NCBI RefSeq assembly: GCF_021740465.1
Contig: NZ_JAIOZR010000002.1
Coordinates: forward strand, 1 to 64,000
Source of the DNA: Chlorobium sp.
Lineage (GTDB): Bacteria > Bacteroidota > Chlorobiia > Chlorobiales > Chlorobiaceae
DNA length: 64,000 bases
Direction: 5' to 3'
Below the pieces are notes generated by a model, which saw only the letters and a program-made list of their open reading frames with translations, was not told where the DNA came from and searched no databases. Shown one piece after another: positions 1 to 8,704 of the stretch (position 1 is the first letter of the stretch; every line of letters begins with the position of its first letter). Both the position numbers and the translations under genes were made by a program.

Positions 1-805
1 GAACCTGCGGCCAGAATTCCGCAAGAACGGTAGAAGGGACAAGAAATTCTGCCGCTATGAGGTTGCAGGCCCGTTCGTTATCATTGTCTGCAGGCTGCAA
101 ATCCCGCAAATCGAAGGCTGCACTGACGCCAATCCAAATGTGGGCAAGCTCATGCGCAAGAGTGAACATTCGCGCAGCTTTTCCATCCACACCATTGAGG
201 AACACAAGTGGAGCATAATCGTCAACGAGCACAAAACCGCGGAATTCCTGCGGATCGAGTTTCCGATGCGTGTTGTTCTCGACGATCCCGTTGGACATGA
301 CCAGGATACCGGCATTTTCGACTTTTCCAATCAACGCTCTCAAAGCCTCACCCCAGTTTGGCTGATTCGCTGCCCAGCTTTCGTCGATACCAAGAACAGC
401 CCTGATATTTCGGGCAATTTCGGCAGGCTCAGTGTCAATCCGGCGGGAACCCACAAATGGCAGACGGTCATGCCCTTCAGCGATAAGATACTCTCTCATC
501 CAGACCTGCCTGCGTTGCATTGCCTGGATGGTATCGATCAGTTCGGGACTTAACCCGGATCCGGATTCAGCCGAAACTGTCCGGAAATTGGCGACAGGCA
601 GTTGCTCGACAGGAGGCTTCTGTAAAAGGAGATAGCCAAAAGGCACGGCAGCCGCTTTCGCAAAATCCTGCAATTGCCGGAAAGTCGGCAATGCATCCCC
701 GTCCCGCCAGCCGGAAAGCTTCGGAAATTTCCGTTCCAGGCTTTCTCTTCGCCGGGAACGGTCTAACGCCCATTCAAGGACTTGTGCGTTAACAGCGACT
801 TTCAT
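1..805 (-). CDS. ImmA/IrrE-family metallopeptidase, 3' end cut by window edge
   Basis: An open minus-strand frame runs from an ATG at 803-805 to the window edge without a stop, giving 268 visible codons, so the C-terminus lies outside. It begins MKVAVNAQVLEWALDRS. The first 70 residues look like the degenerate helix-turn-helix region usual in this family. The zinc motif HELAH is at residues 218-222 (bases 140-154), and an NDNERACNLIAAEFLVP segment follows, where M78 peptidases carry the third zinc ligand. Proteins of this family are regulatory proteases or toxin-antitoxin partners that cleave a cognate repressor. The expected partner, if there is one, would lie beyond position 1. It sits in an accessory segment next to an AbiE-like pair. 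The family call is firm; the biological target is unknown. Confidence 0.85.
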   Translation of the reverse strand, partial: MKVAVNAQVLEWALDRSRRRESLERKFPKLSGWRDGDALPTFRQLQDFAKAAAVPFGYLLLQKPPVEQLPVANFRTVSAESGSGLSPELIDTIQAMQRRQVWMREYLIAEGHDRLPFVGSRRIDTEPAEIARNIRAVLGIDESWAANQPNWGEALRALIGKVENAGILVMSNGIVENNTHRKLDPQEFRGFVLVDDYAPLVFLNGVDGKAARMFTLAHELAHIWIGVSAAFDLRDLQPADNDNERACNLIAAEFLVPSTVLAEFWPQV

Positions 806-1019
806 TGTTCATTCATAGTGTGGTCGTCTTTATAATAACCGATTTAATGAACCAATGATATGAAGCGGAAAAAAGAAATCTCAGTCTGGCTGAACTTGCT
901 GTAAAAATACAAAAATCCATACACAAAAAGCTATTTCATAGTTTATCGGCAGCCAACATCCGGGTAAAGATCGATGCTGTGACCACAGCATCAAAAAGCC
1001 TCAGTGATGATCAGCACTG
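806..1019. other. Non-coding gap with palindrome and possible gene remnant
   Basis: This stretch lies upstream of the ImmA-like gene. On the plus strand a frame is open from 859 to 1020 and encodes 53 codons with no start, including SLAELAVKIQKSIHKK. It may be the tail of a lost gene, but I do not recognise it. A palindrome with 9-bp arms, GATGCTGTG and CACAGCATC, sits at 973-992 with a 2-nt centre; it could be an operator. No credible intact gene is seen. Confidence 0.4.
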
Positions 1020-1080
1020 ATAAAAAAAGCCGGAGTTGCAGGGCATTCCGGCTTGAGAGAACTATGGGTGCCCGGAGCAG
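1020..1080 (-). repeat. Second copy of the transaldolase-gene terminator (direct repeat, left copy)
   Basis: This 61-bp stretch matches 3065-3125 except for two substitutions, and weaker similarity runs on to 1095, over the stop codon of the AbiEii-like gene. It contains the hairpin GCCGGA...TCCGGC followed on the minus strand by seven T, so it can work as a terminator for the toxin gene. One substitution removes a base pair in the upper stem (GCAA instead of GCAT), which makes this the weaker copy. Together with the right copy it brackets the AbiE-like pair. Confidence 0.85.
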
Positions 1081-1091
1081 CTTCGTTTTCA

Positions 1092-1973
1092 TCACGGACA
1101 ATCCCTTGACCTTTCCTCCTTAATTCCCTGCAGAAGCTTTTTCAGGAGTTGCAGGGCAGCCTGAATGTTGTCACTCCGGAATGATACTCCCCTGACCATA
1201 TCTGCGAGCATTCTCAAACTCCGGTCTTCGTCAGTTTCGCGTTCAAGAATCTCCTCGATCGTCCTTACGGTTTCCACTCTGCCCAACAGTGCAATCTCCC
1301 GACCGAGCAGCCGAACGGAAGCAAACCGTGGGTCAAACTCTTCCTCGGTAAGCAAGGGTATATGAAATTCGTACAATTTCGACAGAACATCCGTCGAACC
1401 ATAGCTTTCAAGTATAAAGAGCAGATCGCTGGCATCCCGGTCGCGGCTCGGGTATGCATCGTTCCAGGATATGATCTTCATGATCGCCAGAGCCGGCACT
1501 GATGGCACAAGTATCCCCAGAGGCGGTTCCGTACTGAACTGCACCCTCAATGCTGATTGACAGGCCTCTTCAAACCCGAGCAAGCTCATGACCCGCTGGT
1601 GGTCAGGAGGCCAACTGATGCTCTTCGTCTGGCCGCTTATCACCCCGTATGGCACAATGTCTACAACTGCGGGAAACCTCCGTGCACTGAAGCGGTACGG
1701 TAATGTCGTCGGGTCCAGAAGATCTCGTTCGCTCATGGTGCCAGTCAGACGATGGAATTCTTCCCAGCTTGCCACCTCAACGCCGATATCGATATCTTCA
1801 GTTATTCGGGGAGCTGGAATCCTGTGGATATGTTCAAAAATCACGTCTCGAGCAAAAGCCCCAACCACAAAGAAACGTATGCCGAGTTCGTCGGCAACAT
1901 CCTTGATACCCCTGAGAACAGCTATCCTTTCGGGGTCAATCCTGCCTGAAATATCGATCGAGATACTGTTCAT
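1092..1973 (-). CDS. AbiEii/AbiGii-type nucleotidyltransferase toxin
   Basis: A 293-residue protein of the DNA polymerase beta-like nucleotidyltransferase fold. An atypical GAFARD motif near residue 38 (the family usually has GG..AR) is followed by TEDIDIGVEV near residue 60, which supplies the two metal-binding aspartates. In the AbiE type IV toxin-antitoxin family such proteins are the toxin; related enzymes modify tRNA by adding nucleotides. The gene overlaps the end of the upstream AbiEi-like gene by 38 bases, which indicates translational coupling. Its stop lies inside the degraded edge of the left terminator repeat. The family assignment is by motif and partner; activity is inferred. 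Confidence 0.82.
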   Translation of the reverse strand: MNSISIDISGRIDPERIAVLRGIKDVADELGIRFFVVGAFARDVIFEHIHRIPAPRITEDIDIGVEVASWEEFHRLTGTMSERDLLDPTTLPYRFSARRFPAVVDIVPYGVISGQTKSISWPPDHQRVMSLLGFEEACQSALRVQFSTEPPLGILVPSVPALAIMKIISWNDAYPSRDRDASDLLFILESYGSTDVLSKLYEFHIPLLTEEEFDPRFASVRLLGREIALLGRVETVRTIEEILERETDEDRSLRMLADMVRGVSFRSDNIQAALQLLKKLLQGIKEERSRDCP

Positions 1974-2991
1974 AAATCAATGTTGCGGTTTCCATGGTTC
2001 GCTGATCGCCTGTCGCTGCAAGGTCGGCATAGATGATGACCGGATGCGCGACATCAGCTTCACCGAATCCATTCTCCGGAGGCCAGAACCGTTCGAGTAT
2101 CTCTACGTTGCCATGAGGATCTTTTTTCAGCCTGTTGGCGACCACCAGCTCTGCCATGCGCATTCTGTCCGCATACAGCGTGAGCGTCCCCGGCTTAAGG
2201 TATCCGGTCAGTTTCGCTGCTGCAACCTCTCCTCCCCACTGGGCAAGGTCGGGATCAAGCCGGGCATCCTTCCACCACTCTCCATCACCCCTGAAGCGCC
2301 CGAGCAACAGTTTTGGCTTCAGGTAGTCGGGATACGCCGCGACCCAACGCTCAAAAAGCGTCTTCCTTTCCAGAAGCCGCTTCCCCTTTTTCCCCAAGTC
2401 GAGAACAAAGCCTCTCCGGATCATTTCGGTCATGGTGCCGTTTACCGTCCCCAGGGCGACGCCCGTCATCCCTGCAATCTTTCGATACGGCCAGTCAACC
2501 AGTTCCGGTCTGCACAGAAGAAGATAGACGATCTTCAGGCCGACCCCTTTGAAAAGACGAGCTGCGGTTGGTGCCGGTTCATCCTTTTCGGGCCTGTTGC
2601 CTTTGACGAAGATCAACAACGGAGGCTGATCGATGAATGCATTTCCGACCGTATCGATGAACTGAATGCCGACTTCGCGCAATCTTGCGGCTGCTTCGAA
2701 GGGGACATACCCTGTCGCCAGCAGGTGCGGATGCGGCATCTTGCCCTTTTTCATCAGAACCTGCGGCTCCTCCGCTTTGGCAAGCCGCTTCCTGACCTCG
2801 ACACACCAGACGAACTCCTTTCCGTATATCTTTGCCTGAACAATGAAGTCGTATCCCCGGTCATATGGATCGTCTGCCTGTTCAAGCGCATATTCCACAG
2901 GAACAAGCGCCTGCAGGGCATCCATCGCCTTCCGCAGGACTTCAGTCTGGTTCACGGCAACCCGGTTATGTTCATTATTTTTTTTGTTCAT
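1936..2991 (-). CDS. AbiEi-like antitoxin/transcriptional regulator
   Basis: A 351-residue protein beginning MNKKNNEHNRVAVNQTEVL. A helix-turn-helix-like segment near residues 170-200 contains RKIAGMTGVALGTVNGTM. It lies directly upstream of the nucleotidyltransferase toxin gene and overlaps it, the standard AbiE arrangement in which AbiEi is both antitoxin and autorepressor. The start is uncertain: the ATG at 2991 lies inside a palindromic operator and has no Shine-Dalgarno sequence, a TTG at 3021 would add ten residues, and a GTG at 2955 would shorten the protein by twelve. A promoter-like pair, TTGATT (3023-3028) and TATGTT (3000-3005) with 17-nt spacing, would start transcription almost at the ATG. 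Confidence 0.78.
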   Translation of the reverse strand: MNKKNNEHNRVAVNQTEVLRKAMDALQALVPVEYALEQADDPYDRGYDFIVQAKIYGKEFVWCVEVRKRLAKAEEPQVLMKKGKMPHPHLLATGYVPFEAAARLREVGIQFIDTVGNAFIDQPPLLIFVKGNRPEKDEPAPTAARLFKGVGLKIVYLLLCRPELVDWPYRKIAGMTGVALGTVNGTMTEMIRRGFVLDLGKKGKRLLERKTLFERWVAAYPDYLKPKLLLGRFRGDGEWWKDARLDPDLAQWGGEVAAAKLTGYLKPGTLTLYADRMRMAELVVANRLKKDPHGNVEILERFWPPENGFGEADVAHPVIIYADLAATGDQRTMETATLIYEQYLDRYFRQD

Positions 2992-3020
2992 TATTATTGA
3001 ACATAAAGAATATATGAACA
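2969..3020. promoter_or_regulatory. Nested palindromic operator over the AbiEi-like gene start
   Basis: Four half-sites are arranged symmetrically: TGTTCA at 2969-2974 and 2985-2990, and TGAACA at 2998-3003 and 3015-3020. The inner pair (7-nt gap) and the outer pair share a centre near 2994. The inner arm overlaps the candidate -10 element TATGTT at 3000-3005. Since AbiEi antitoxins are known to repress their own operons by binding inverted repeats, this is the likely autoregulatory operator. Confidence 0.65.
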
Positions 3021-3064
3021 ATAATCAACAGAAAATGCGGACAGACAGGCATCGCGAAACAGCA

Positions 3065-3125
3065 ATAAAAAAAGCCGGAGATGCAGGGCATTCCGGCTTG
3101 AGAGAACTATGGGTGCCTGGAGCAG
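3065..3125 (-). terminator. Rho-independent terminator of the transaldolase gene (direct repeat, right copy)
   Basis: On the minus strand the hairpin reads GCCGGA-ATGC, loop CCT, GCAT-C-TCCGGC, followed by seven T and then A. It begins directly after the transaldolase stop codon at 3126-3128. The 61 bases are repeated at 1020-1080 with two mismatches. This copy has the fully paired upper stem and is therefore likely the original. Confidence 0.85.
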
Positions 3126-3794
3126 TTACTTCTTCATCACCGCCGCATCATCCATGAACTTTTTCAGCCCCGCGTCGGTGAGCGGGTGGTTGGCGAGCTG
3201 TTTGATGACGCTGTAGGGAAGGGTGACGATGTCGGCGCCCATCATGGCGGCGGTGACCACATGCTGCGGATGGCGCACGCTGGCCACGATCACCTCGGTC
3301 GGGTAGCCGTAGTTGTCGAATATGGTGACGATCTGCTCGACAAGCTCCATGCCGTCGGTGCTGATGTCGTCGAGCCGGCCCACGAAGGGGCTCACGTAGT
3401 CCGCGCCGGCCTTGGCGGCAAGCAGCGCCTGGTTCGGCGAGAATACCAGCGTGGCGTTGGTGCGGATGCCACAGGCGGAGAGGTGTTTGATGGCCTTCAG
3501 GCCGTCGATGGTGAGCGGGCATTTGACCACCACGTTCTCGTGGATCGCCGAGAGGTCCTCTCCCTGGGCGATCATCTCCTCGGCCTTGAGGCAGGTGACC
3601 TCGGCGCTGACCGGACCGTCGACGATGTCGCAGATGCGCCGGATGTGCGCCTTGAAGTCGCTGTAGGTGAAGTTCGACGGGTCGCCGACTATCTTCGCAA
3701 TAAGCGACGGGTTGGTGGTGACGCCGTCCAGCACACCGAGTTCGGCGGCTGAACGGATTTCGTCGAGATTGGCGGTATCGATGAAGAATTTCAT
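3126..3794 (-). CDS. fsa: Transaldolase / fructose-6-phosphate aldolase-type (TalC/FSA) enzyme
   Basis: A 222-residue class I aldolase of the short transaldolase family, acting in sugar-phosphate exchange in the non-oxidative pentose phosphate pathway. It begins [13 protein letters not shown]; the Schiff-base lysine lies in [14 protein letters not shown] near residue 88, and TNPSLIAK and TNATLVFSP are family motifs. The ATG at 3794 is preceded by AAAGGGGG, a good ribosome binding site, whereas a start farther upstream would run into the preceding gene. It follows the deoxyhypusine-synthase-like gene by 29 bases, so the two are probably cotranscribed, and it ends in a strong hairpin. Whether transaldolase or aldolase activity dominates cannot be told from sequence. 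Confidence 0.92.
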   Translation of the reverse strand: MKFFIDTANLDEIRSAAELGVLDGVTTNPSLIAKIVGDPSNFTYSDFKAHIRRICDIVDGPVSAEVTCLKAEEMIAQGEDLSAIHENVVVKCPLTIDGLKAIKHLSACGIRTNATLVFSPNQALLAAKAGADYVSPFVGRLDDISTDGMELVEQIVTIFDNYGYPTEVIVASVRHPQHVVTAAMMGADIVTLPYSVIKQLANHPLTDAGLKKFMDDAAVMKK

Positions 3795-3823
3795 CAGGGC
3801 CCCCTTTACTTCGTTATGAGCGG

Positions 3824-4873
3824 TTATGCGCCGACGCTCTCTTTGTCGAGCATGGCGTTGAAGTTCTTTGCCGCACGCCCTTCCCAGTTGCGTTTGTGAT
3901 AGGCGTAGCCTGCGATGAGCGGCATGGCGACGGTGGCTTCGGCAAACACCATCTGCTCGTAGACGGTATCGACCTTGCCCCATGAGCTGGCCTCTTTGAG
4001 GGTTGAGCCGGAAAGTGCGCCGTCGCGCTCGTCGGCAACGGTGATCTGCACGGCGTAGGTGTGCATGGAGACATCCTCGTAGCCCAGCACTTCGGCCGCC
4101 ACCACGATGTCCTGCGTGAAGTTCTTCGGCACGCCGCCGCCGATCATGAATATGCCGGTCCTGTCGTTCTCGATCTTGACCTTTGTGAGTTCGCGGAAAT
4201 CCTTCACGGAGTCGATGGCCACATGGTTATCGGGGTTGTGCCATTGGTGGTGCACCAGACCGAAGCCTGCCGAACAGTCGCTGAATGCCGGGCAGAAAAT
4301 CGGTACGCCCTTTTCGTACGCTTTATAGACGATGGAGTTTTTGTCGAGGTTGTTCCGCTCGATATATTTTGCCATTTCGATGATGAACTCGCGCGAGGAG
4401 TATGCTCCGGGCTGCATGGAGTCGGCGATTTTGCCCGTGGTTTCGTCGCAGACGCGCAGATCGTCCTCGTCAATATAGGTGTCGTAGATGCGGTCCACGT
4501 GCAGGTCGCGCAGGATGGCGTCGTCGATGAACGGGGTGCCTTTGTAGTGTTTGAAGCCGAGCGCTTCGAAAAAGTCCTGATCGACGATGTTGGCGCCGGT
4601 GGAGACGATGGCGTCAACCATGTGGTTGTCGAGCATGTCGATGATGACCTGCTTCAGTCCGGCGCTGATGAGCGAACCGGCAAGCGTGAGAATGACGGCG
4701 CACTCCCTGTCCTGCTGCATGAGGTCGAGGATGGAGGCGGCACGGGCAAGGTTGCGGGCCTGAAAGGCGGTATCGGCCATCTGGTCTATAAGCGGTACTA
4801 TATTGAGACTCTTGATATCGATATGCCTGACCGGCGCGTTGAGCAGTTCCTCTTTTCTGATCCCCGATTCCAT
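3824..4873 (-). CDS. Deoxyhypusine synthase-like protein
   Basis: A 349-residue protein homologous to eukaryotic and archaeal deoxyhypusine synthase, an NAD- and spermidine-dependent aminobutyltransferase. The segment around [14 protein letters not shown] near residue 303 matches the family EAVSWGK region, which holds the catalytic lysine, and the lysine is present. GGGVPKNF is also conserved. Bacteria have no eIF5A to be hypusinated, so the true substrate here is open: homospermidine formation or modification of another acceptor is possible. The gene is 29 bases upstream of the transaldolase gene and 37 bases downstream of the SRP RNA gene on the same strand. Confidence 0.87.
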   Translation of the reverse strand: MESGIRKEELLNAPVRHIDIKSLNIVPLIDQMADTAFQARNLARAASILDLMQQDRECAVILTLAGSLISAGLKQVIIDMLDNHMVDAIVSTGANIVDQDFFEALGFKHYKGTPFIDDAILRDLHVDRIYDTYIDEDDLRVCDETTGKIADSMQPGAYSSREFIIEMAKYIERNNLDKNSIVYKAYEKGVPIFCPAFSDCSAGFGLVHHQWHNPDNHVAIDSVKDFRELTKVKIENDRTGIFMIGGGVPKNFTQDIVVAAEVLGYEDVSMHTYAVQITVADERDGALSGSTLKEASSWGKVDTVYEQMVFAEATVAMPLIAGYAYHKRNWEGRAAKNFNAMLDKESVGA

Positions 4874-4910
4874 AGTTGCCTTCCGTAGAGTTATAATTGT
4901 TCAAAAAAAA

Positions 4911-5012
4911 AGAGAGTAAGCTTACTATATCACACATTCGAATTGCCGGATGCTGCTTCCTTCCGGATCTGACATGGTTGGGCAACCGAATGTTGTATAG
5001 GACTTACTCTCT
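4911..5012 (-). ncRNA. ffs: Signal recognition particle RNA (4.5S type)
   Basis: The minus strand carries the diagnostic SRP domain IV loop GTCAGATCCGGAAGGAAGCA, at the tip of a long imperfect hairpin. The ends pair as GAGAGTAAG (5', at 5012) and CTTACTCTC (3', near 4911), giving about 102 nt, and a run of eight A on the plus strand at 4903-4910 supplies a T-rich terminator tail. Upstream, TTGACA (5041-5046) and TATATT (5014-5019) resemble promoter elements, but their 21-bp spacing is long, so the exact 5' end is uncertain. The RNA acts with Ffh in cotranslational membrane targeting. Confidence 0.93.
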
Positions 5013-5255
5013 AAATATAGCTGTTTCAGAACTCTTTTTGTGTCAAGAAAACGAAACAAGTGGCTCAATATAGTGTAATGAAAACAAAAAACAAACAAAG
5101 GTCTTTTATCTTTCTTGCAACTGTTATAACTTCATAGGCACCCGGGCACCGTTGCAGTTCAAAGCGGTACCGGTTCACGATAACGGCAAACTACTGCGAC
5201 AGCGCCGCAAGGGGCAGTTTTTTATCTACCAATACCGGCGGCGGACATCTTTTTT
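5013..5255. other. Non-coding region between ffs and trpS
   Basis: The divergent gap contains the ffs promoter elements near 5014-5046. On the trpS side, a weak hairpin ACTGC...GCAGT near 5193-5216 is followed by a T run. That could be an attenuator-like terminator ahead of trpS, but the stem is only 5 bp and I give it little weight. No gene is seen. Confidence 0.3.
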
Positions 5256-6278
5256 ATGGGTACTCTTCGCATTTTAAGCGGGATGCGGCCAACCGGCAAA
5301 CTGCACCTCGGACACTTCACCGGCGCACTTGAAAACTGGATTCACTACCAGAACCTGCTCGCAGAGGACGGTTCAAGAGTCTACGAAACCTGGTTTCTCA
5401 TAGCGGATTACCACATCCTGACCACGTCGCTTGAAACTTCCGACGCATACCTGAACACCATCGAAATGCTGCTCGACTGGCTTGCCGCCGGCATCGATCC
5501 CGATAAAAGTCCCGTTTTCCGCCAGTCGCAGGTGAAGGAGCACGCCGAACTGTTCCTGCTTTTCGCCATGCTGATCACCTCCGCCCGGCTCGAACGCAAT
5601 CCGACGCTGAAGGAGCAGGTGCGCGACCTGAACATGGAATCGCTGACCTACGGCCATCTCGGCTATCCGGTGCTGCAGGCGGCCGACATCCTGCTCTACA
5701 AGGGCAACGTGGTACCGGTAGGCGAAGACCAGATTCCTCACGTGGAAATAACCCGCGAGATCGCACGAAAATTCAACTTCCACTACCCGCATCCCGAACT
5801 CGGAGAGGTGTTCCCTGAACCGGAACCGAAAATCACCAAATTTTCGCGACTGGTGGGGCTCGACGGCAAGGCGAAGATGTCGAAGTCGCTCGGCAACACG
5901 ATACTGCTGTCCGACCCGCCCGAAGAGGTCTTCAAAAAGGTCCGCAACGCGGTGACCGATACCCTGAAAGTCCGGAGAAACGATCCGGGACGTCCGGAAG
6001 TGTGCACCGTGTTCAGCTATCACCAGCGCTTCACCCCCGCGCCGGAGCTTGCGGAAATCGAAGCCGGCTGCCGTTCCGGCGCTCTGGGCTGTGTCGACTG
6101 CAAGAAACTCTGCGCAAGCGCCATATCGGCGGAGCTGGAGCCGCTGCTTGAGAAACGCCGCTACTATGAGGCCCACATAGATCTGGTAAAGGATATCCTG
6201 CTCGAAGGGGAGAAAAAAGCCAGAACCCGGGCATCGCAAACCATGCAGGAAGTCCGTGCCGCCATGGAGCTCGGCTGA
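5256..6278 (+). CDS. trpS: Tryptophanyl-tRNA synthetase
   Basis: A class I aminoacyl-tRNA synthetase of 340 residues, charging tRNA-Trp. The HIGH motif appears as HLGH at residues 17-20 and KMSKS is intact at residues 207-211. MGTLRILSGMRPTG at the N-terminus is typical of the family and fixes the start, although the ribosome binding site (GGCGG about 12 nt upstream) is weak. It is the first gene of a plus-strand run with the HAD phosphatase and argS. Confidence 0.97.
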   Translation: MGTLRILSGMRPTGKLHLGHFTGALENWIHYQNLLAEDGSRVYETWFLIADYHILTTSLETSDAYLNTIEMLLDWLAAGIDPDKSPVFRQSQVKEHAELFLLFAMLITSARLERNPTLKEQVRDLNMESLTYGHLGYPVLQAADILLYKGNVVPVGEDQIPHVEITREIARKFNFHYPHPELGEVFPEPEPKITKFSRLVGLDGKAKMSKSLGNTILLSDPPEEVFKKVRNAVTDTLKVRRNDPGRPEVCTVFSYHQRFTPAPELAEIEAGCRSGALGCVDCKKLCASAISAELEPLLEKRRYYEAHIDLVKDILLEGEKKARTRASQTMQEVRAAMELG

Positions 6279-6327
6279 ACGAGACCCCCGCTTCCGGCAT
6301 CAGCTAACAATCCGATCAAGAGACCCG

Positions 6328-7029
6328 ATGACACTACCAGCAAGGAGACAGGCATTTATTTTCGACATGGACGGCGTTCTGACCGACAACATGCGCTTTC
6401 ACGCCGAGTCATGGGTCGAACTGTTCCGTGACTTCGGTCTTGAAGGCCTCGACCCCGAGCGCTATCTCGTCGAAACCGCAGGCATGAAAGGAGCTGACGT
6501 ACTCCGCTATTTTCTTGACCCCGACATAAGCGCTTCCGAGGCCGAGCGCCTGACGGAGCTGAAGGACTTTCTCTACCGGGTCAACTCCCGCGGCCGCATC
6601 GCGCCGGCGCCGGGACTGCTTCCGTTTCTTGAAAAAGCCAGTCAGGCGGGAATACGGCTCGGCGTGGGAACCGGCTCGGGAGCCAAAAACACGGCCTATG
6701 TGCTCGATCTTCTCGAGGCCTCACACTTTTTTCAGGCCGTGGTCGGTTCCCATCAGGTCAAAAACGGAAAACCCGCTCCCGACATCTTTCTCAGGGCAGC
6801 CGAACTGCTCGGAGCTGAACCGGCCGACTGCATCGTTTTCGAGGATGCCATGCCGGGCATAGAGGCCGCGGCAAGGGCCGGAATGAACTGCGTGGCCGTT
6901 ACCACGACGAACGGCGCGGAGGCCTTCGCGCCCTGCAGCAACATAATTGCCGTCATCGACGATTTCCTGCAGGTGAATCCCGTCGCCCTGTTTGACCGGC
7001 TTCACGAATCCCGTACTGCAACCCTATAA
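6328..7029 (+). CDS. HAD-superfamily hydrolase, beta-phosphoglucomutase-like
   Basis: A 233-residue haloacid dehalogenase-type phosphatase or phosphomutase. Motif I is FDMDGVLTD with the nucleophile Asp13 and acid/base Asp15, motif III is GKPAPDIF, and motif IV is VFEDAMPGIEA. A cap domain sits between motifs I and II. The ATG at 6328 is preferred over the in-frame ATG at 6256, which overlaps the trpS end. The substrate cannot be deduced; the family includes phosphoglycolate phosphatases and beta-phosphoglucomutases. It lies between trpS and argS with short gaps, so it is probably cotranscribed with them. Confidence 0.88.
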   Translation: MTLPARRQAFIFDMDGVLTDNMRFHAESWVELFRDFGLEGLDPERYLVETAGMKGADVLRYFLDPDISASEAERLTELKDFLYRVNSRGRIAPAPGLLPFLEKASQAGIRLGVGTGSGAKNTAYVLDLLEASHFFQAVVGSHQVKNGKPAPDIFLRAAELLGAEPADCIVFEDAMPGIEAAARAGMNCVAVTTTNGAEAFAPCSNIIAVIDDFLQVNPVALFDRLHESRTATL

Positions 7030-7038
7030 CCTATTGAG

Positions 7039-8694
7039 ATGCAAGAGTTCCTTCTTCCTGCCATCAAGACCGCCATGCAGGCTGCAGCGATAACGACGGA
7101 AAAACCCGTTCAGCTTGAAAAGCCGGCCGATAAAAAAAACGGCGACTACTCCACCAACATTGCGCTCCTGCTCTCGAAGGAGTGCCGCAGAAATCCGAAA
7201 GATCTTGCTGCGGAGCTGATCGAACGCATGACCTTTCCGGAGGGTACCGTCGAAAAAATAACCGTTGCCGGCCCTGGATTCATCAACTTCTATCTGGAGC
7301 CCTCCTTCATCATGCAGTCGGTAGAGCATGTTCTCGTCGAAGGAAAGGGATACGGATCCTCATGCACCGGAAAGGGGCGGAACGCTATTGTCGAATATGT
7401 CAGCGCAAACCCGACCGGACCGCTCACCATCGGGAGGGGAAGAGGCGGAGTGCTGGGCGACTGCATAGCGAACCTGCTTGAAACCCAGGGGTATGCCGTT
7501 ACCAGGGAGTACTATTTCAACGACGCCGGCCGTCAGATGCAGATTCTGGGCGAATCGGTACGATACCGCTATCTCGAACGGTGCGGAAAGGGCGGGAAGT
7601 TCCCCGATACGCACTACCAGGGTGACTATATCCGCGATATTGCTGAAACGCTCTTCGCAGAACACGGCTCCGCCCTCGTCGACAGCACTGATCTGGGGGT
7701 TTTCAAGGACAGCGCGGAAGCTATCATTTTCAGTTCGATCAGAAAAACCCTCGAACGGATCGATATCCGCCACGACTCGTTTTTCAACGAGCACACCCTC
7801 TACACCGTGAGGGAAAACGGAAAATCTGCCAATGACGAGGTGCTTGAGCTGCTCAACTCGAAAGGGTTCATAGGACGGTACGACGGGGCGACCTGGTTTC
7901 TTACGACAAAACTCGGACAGGAAAAAGACAAGGTTCTGGTAAAATCCTCAGGAGAACCAAGCTACCGCCTGCCGGATATCGCCTACCATCTCGACAAGTA
8001 CCGCAGGAAATTCGATCTGATCGTCAACGTATTCGGCGCTGACCACATCGACGAGTATCCTGACGTTGTGGAGGCATTGCGCATCCTCGGTCACGATACC
8101 TCGAAAATGCGGGTCGCCATCAACCAGTTCGTCACCACCACGGTGAACGGCGAAACCGTGAAAATGTCCACCCGCAAAGGCAACGCCGACCTGCTCGACG
8201 AGCTGATCGACGATGTGGGCGCCGACGCCACGCGTCTGTTCTTCATCATGCGCGGCAAGGATTCCCATCTGAACTTCGACATCGAACTGGCCAAGAAACA
8301 GTCGAAGGACAACCCGGTATTCTACCTGCAGTACGCCCATGCGCGCATCTGCAGCCTCTTGAGGATGGCCGCCGAAGAAACCGGATTCAAGCCGGACGGA
8401 ACCGGTCGGCACCTGATGCAGGAACTCACCTCGGAGCCTGAAGTCCAGCTCGGATTCGCTCTGCTCGATTACCCGGAAATGATCCGCTCTGCCGTCCGGC
8501 TTCTGGAACCTCAGAAAATGGTGGAATACCTGCACTCCATCGCGGAGCTCTACCATAAATTCTACCAGGAGTGTCCGATTCTGAAGGCGGAGCCTGAAAT
8601 TTGCACAGCAAGGCTCTTCCTGTCGCTTGCAACCCGTCAGGTTCTGCAGAACGGCTTCAGGATTCTGGGTATATCGGCCCCGGAATCGATGTAA
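7039..8694 (+). CDS. argS: Arginyl-tRNA synthetase
   Basis: A 551-residue class I synthetase that charges tRNA-Arg. The order is an N-terminal additional domain with the [10 protein letters not shown] segment, a catalytic core, a KMSTRKGN signature near residue 375, and a C-terminal DALR anticodon-binding domain. The HIGH signature is unusual: [16 protein letters not shown], with TIGR at residues 130-133 where most ArgRS have H-[VL]-G-H. The remainder of the core is intact, so the enzyme is expected to be active. The start lies 9 bases after the HAD gene stop. Confidence 0.96.
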   Translation: MQEFLLPAIKTAMQAAAITTEKPVQLEKPADKKNGDYSTNIALLLSKECRRNPKDLAAELIERMTFPEGTVEKITVAGPGFINFYLEPSFIMQSVEHVLVEGKGYGSSCTGKGRNAIVEYVSANPTGPLTIGRGRGGVLGDCIANLLETQGYAVTREYYFNDAGRQMQILGESVRYRYLERCGKGGKFPDTHYQGDYIRDIAETLFAEHGSALVDSTDLGVFKDSAEAIIFSSIRKTLERIDIRHDSFFNEHTLYTVRENGKSANDEVLELLNSKGFIGRYDGATWFLTTKLGQEKDKVLVKSSGEPSYRLPDIAYHLDKYRRKFDLIVNVFGADHIDEYPDVVEALRILGHDTSKMRVAINQFVTTTVNGETVKMSTRKGNADLLDELIDDVGADATRLFFIMRGKDSHLNFDIELAKKQSKDNPVFYLQYAHARICSLLRMAAEETGFKPDGTGRHLMQELTSEPEVQLGFALLDYPEMIRSAVRLLEPQKMVEYLHSIAELYHKFYQECPILKAEPEICTARLFLSLATRQVLQNGFRILGISAPESM

Positions 8695-8704
8695 TGATAC
8701 CTGA

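Noticed and set aside
859-1020. Plus-strand open frame of 53 codons upstream of the left terminator repeat
   Set aside because: It has no start codon and no recognisable family; it may be a remnant but was not called as a gene.
1588-3000. Long plus-strand open frame (470 codons) opposite the AbiE-like genes
   Set aside because: It is a shadow of the two minus-strand genes, which have clear domains; its product has no sensible composition.
5193-5222. ACTGC/GCAGT hairpin with T run before trpS, considered as a T-box or attenuator
   Set aside because: The stem is only 5 bp and no T-box or leader-peptide features are seen.
7422-7436. Possibility that argS is a pseudogene because the HIGH motif is altered
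   Set aside because: The frame is full length, the other motifs are intact and the gene is in an operon with trpS, so the change is likely a lineage feature.
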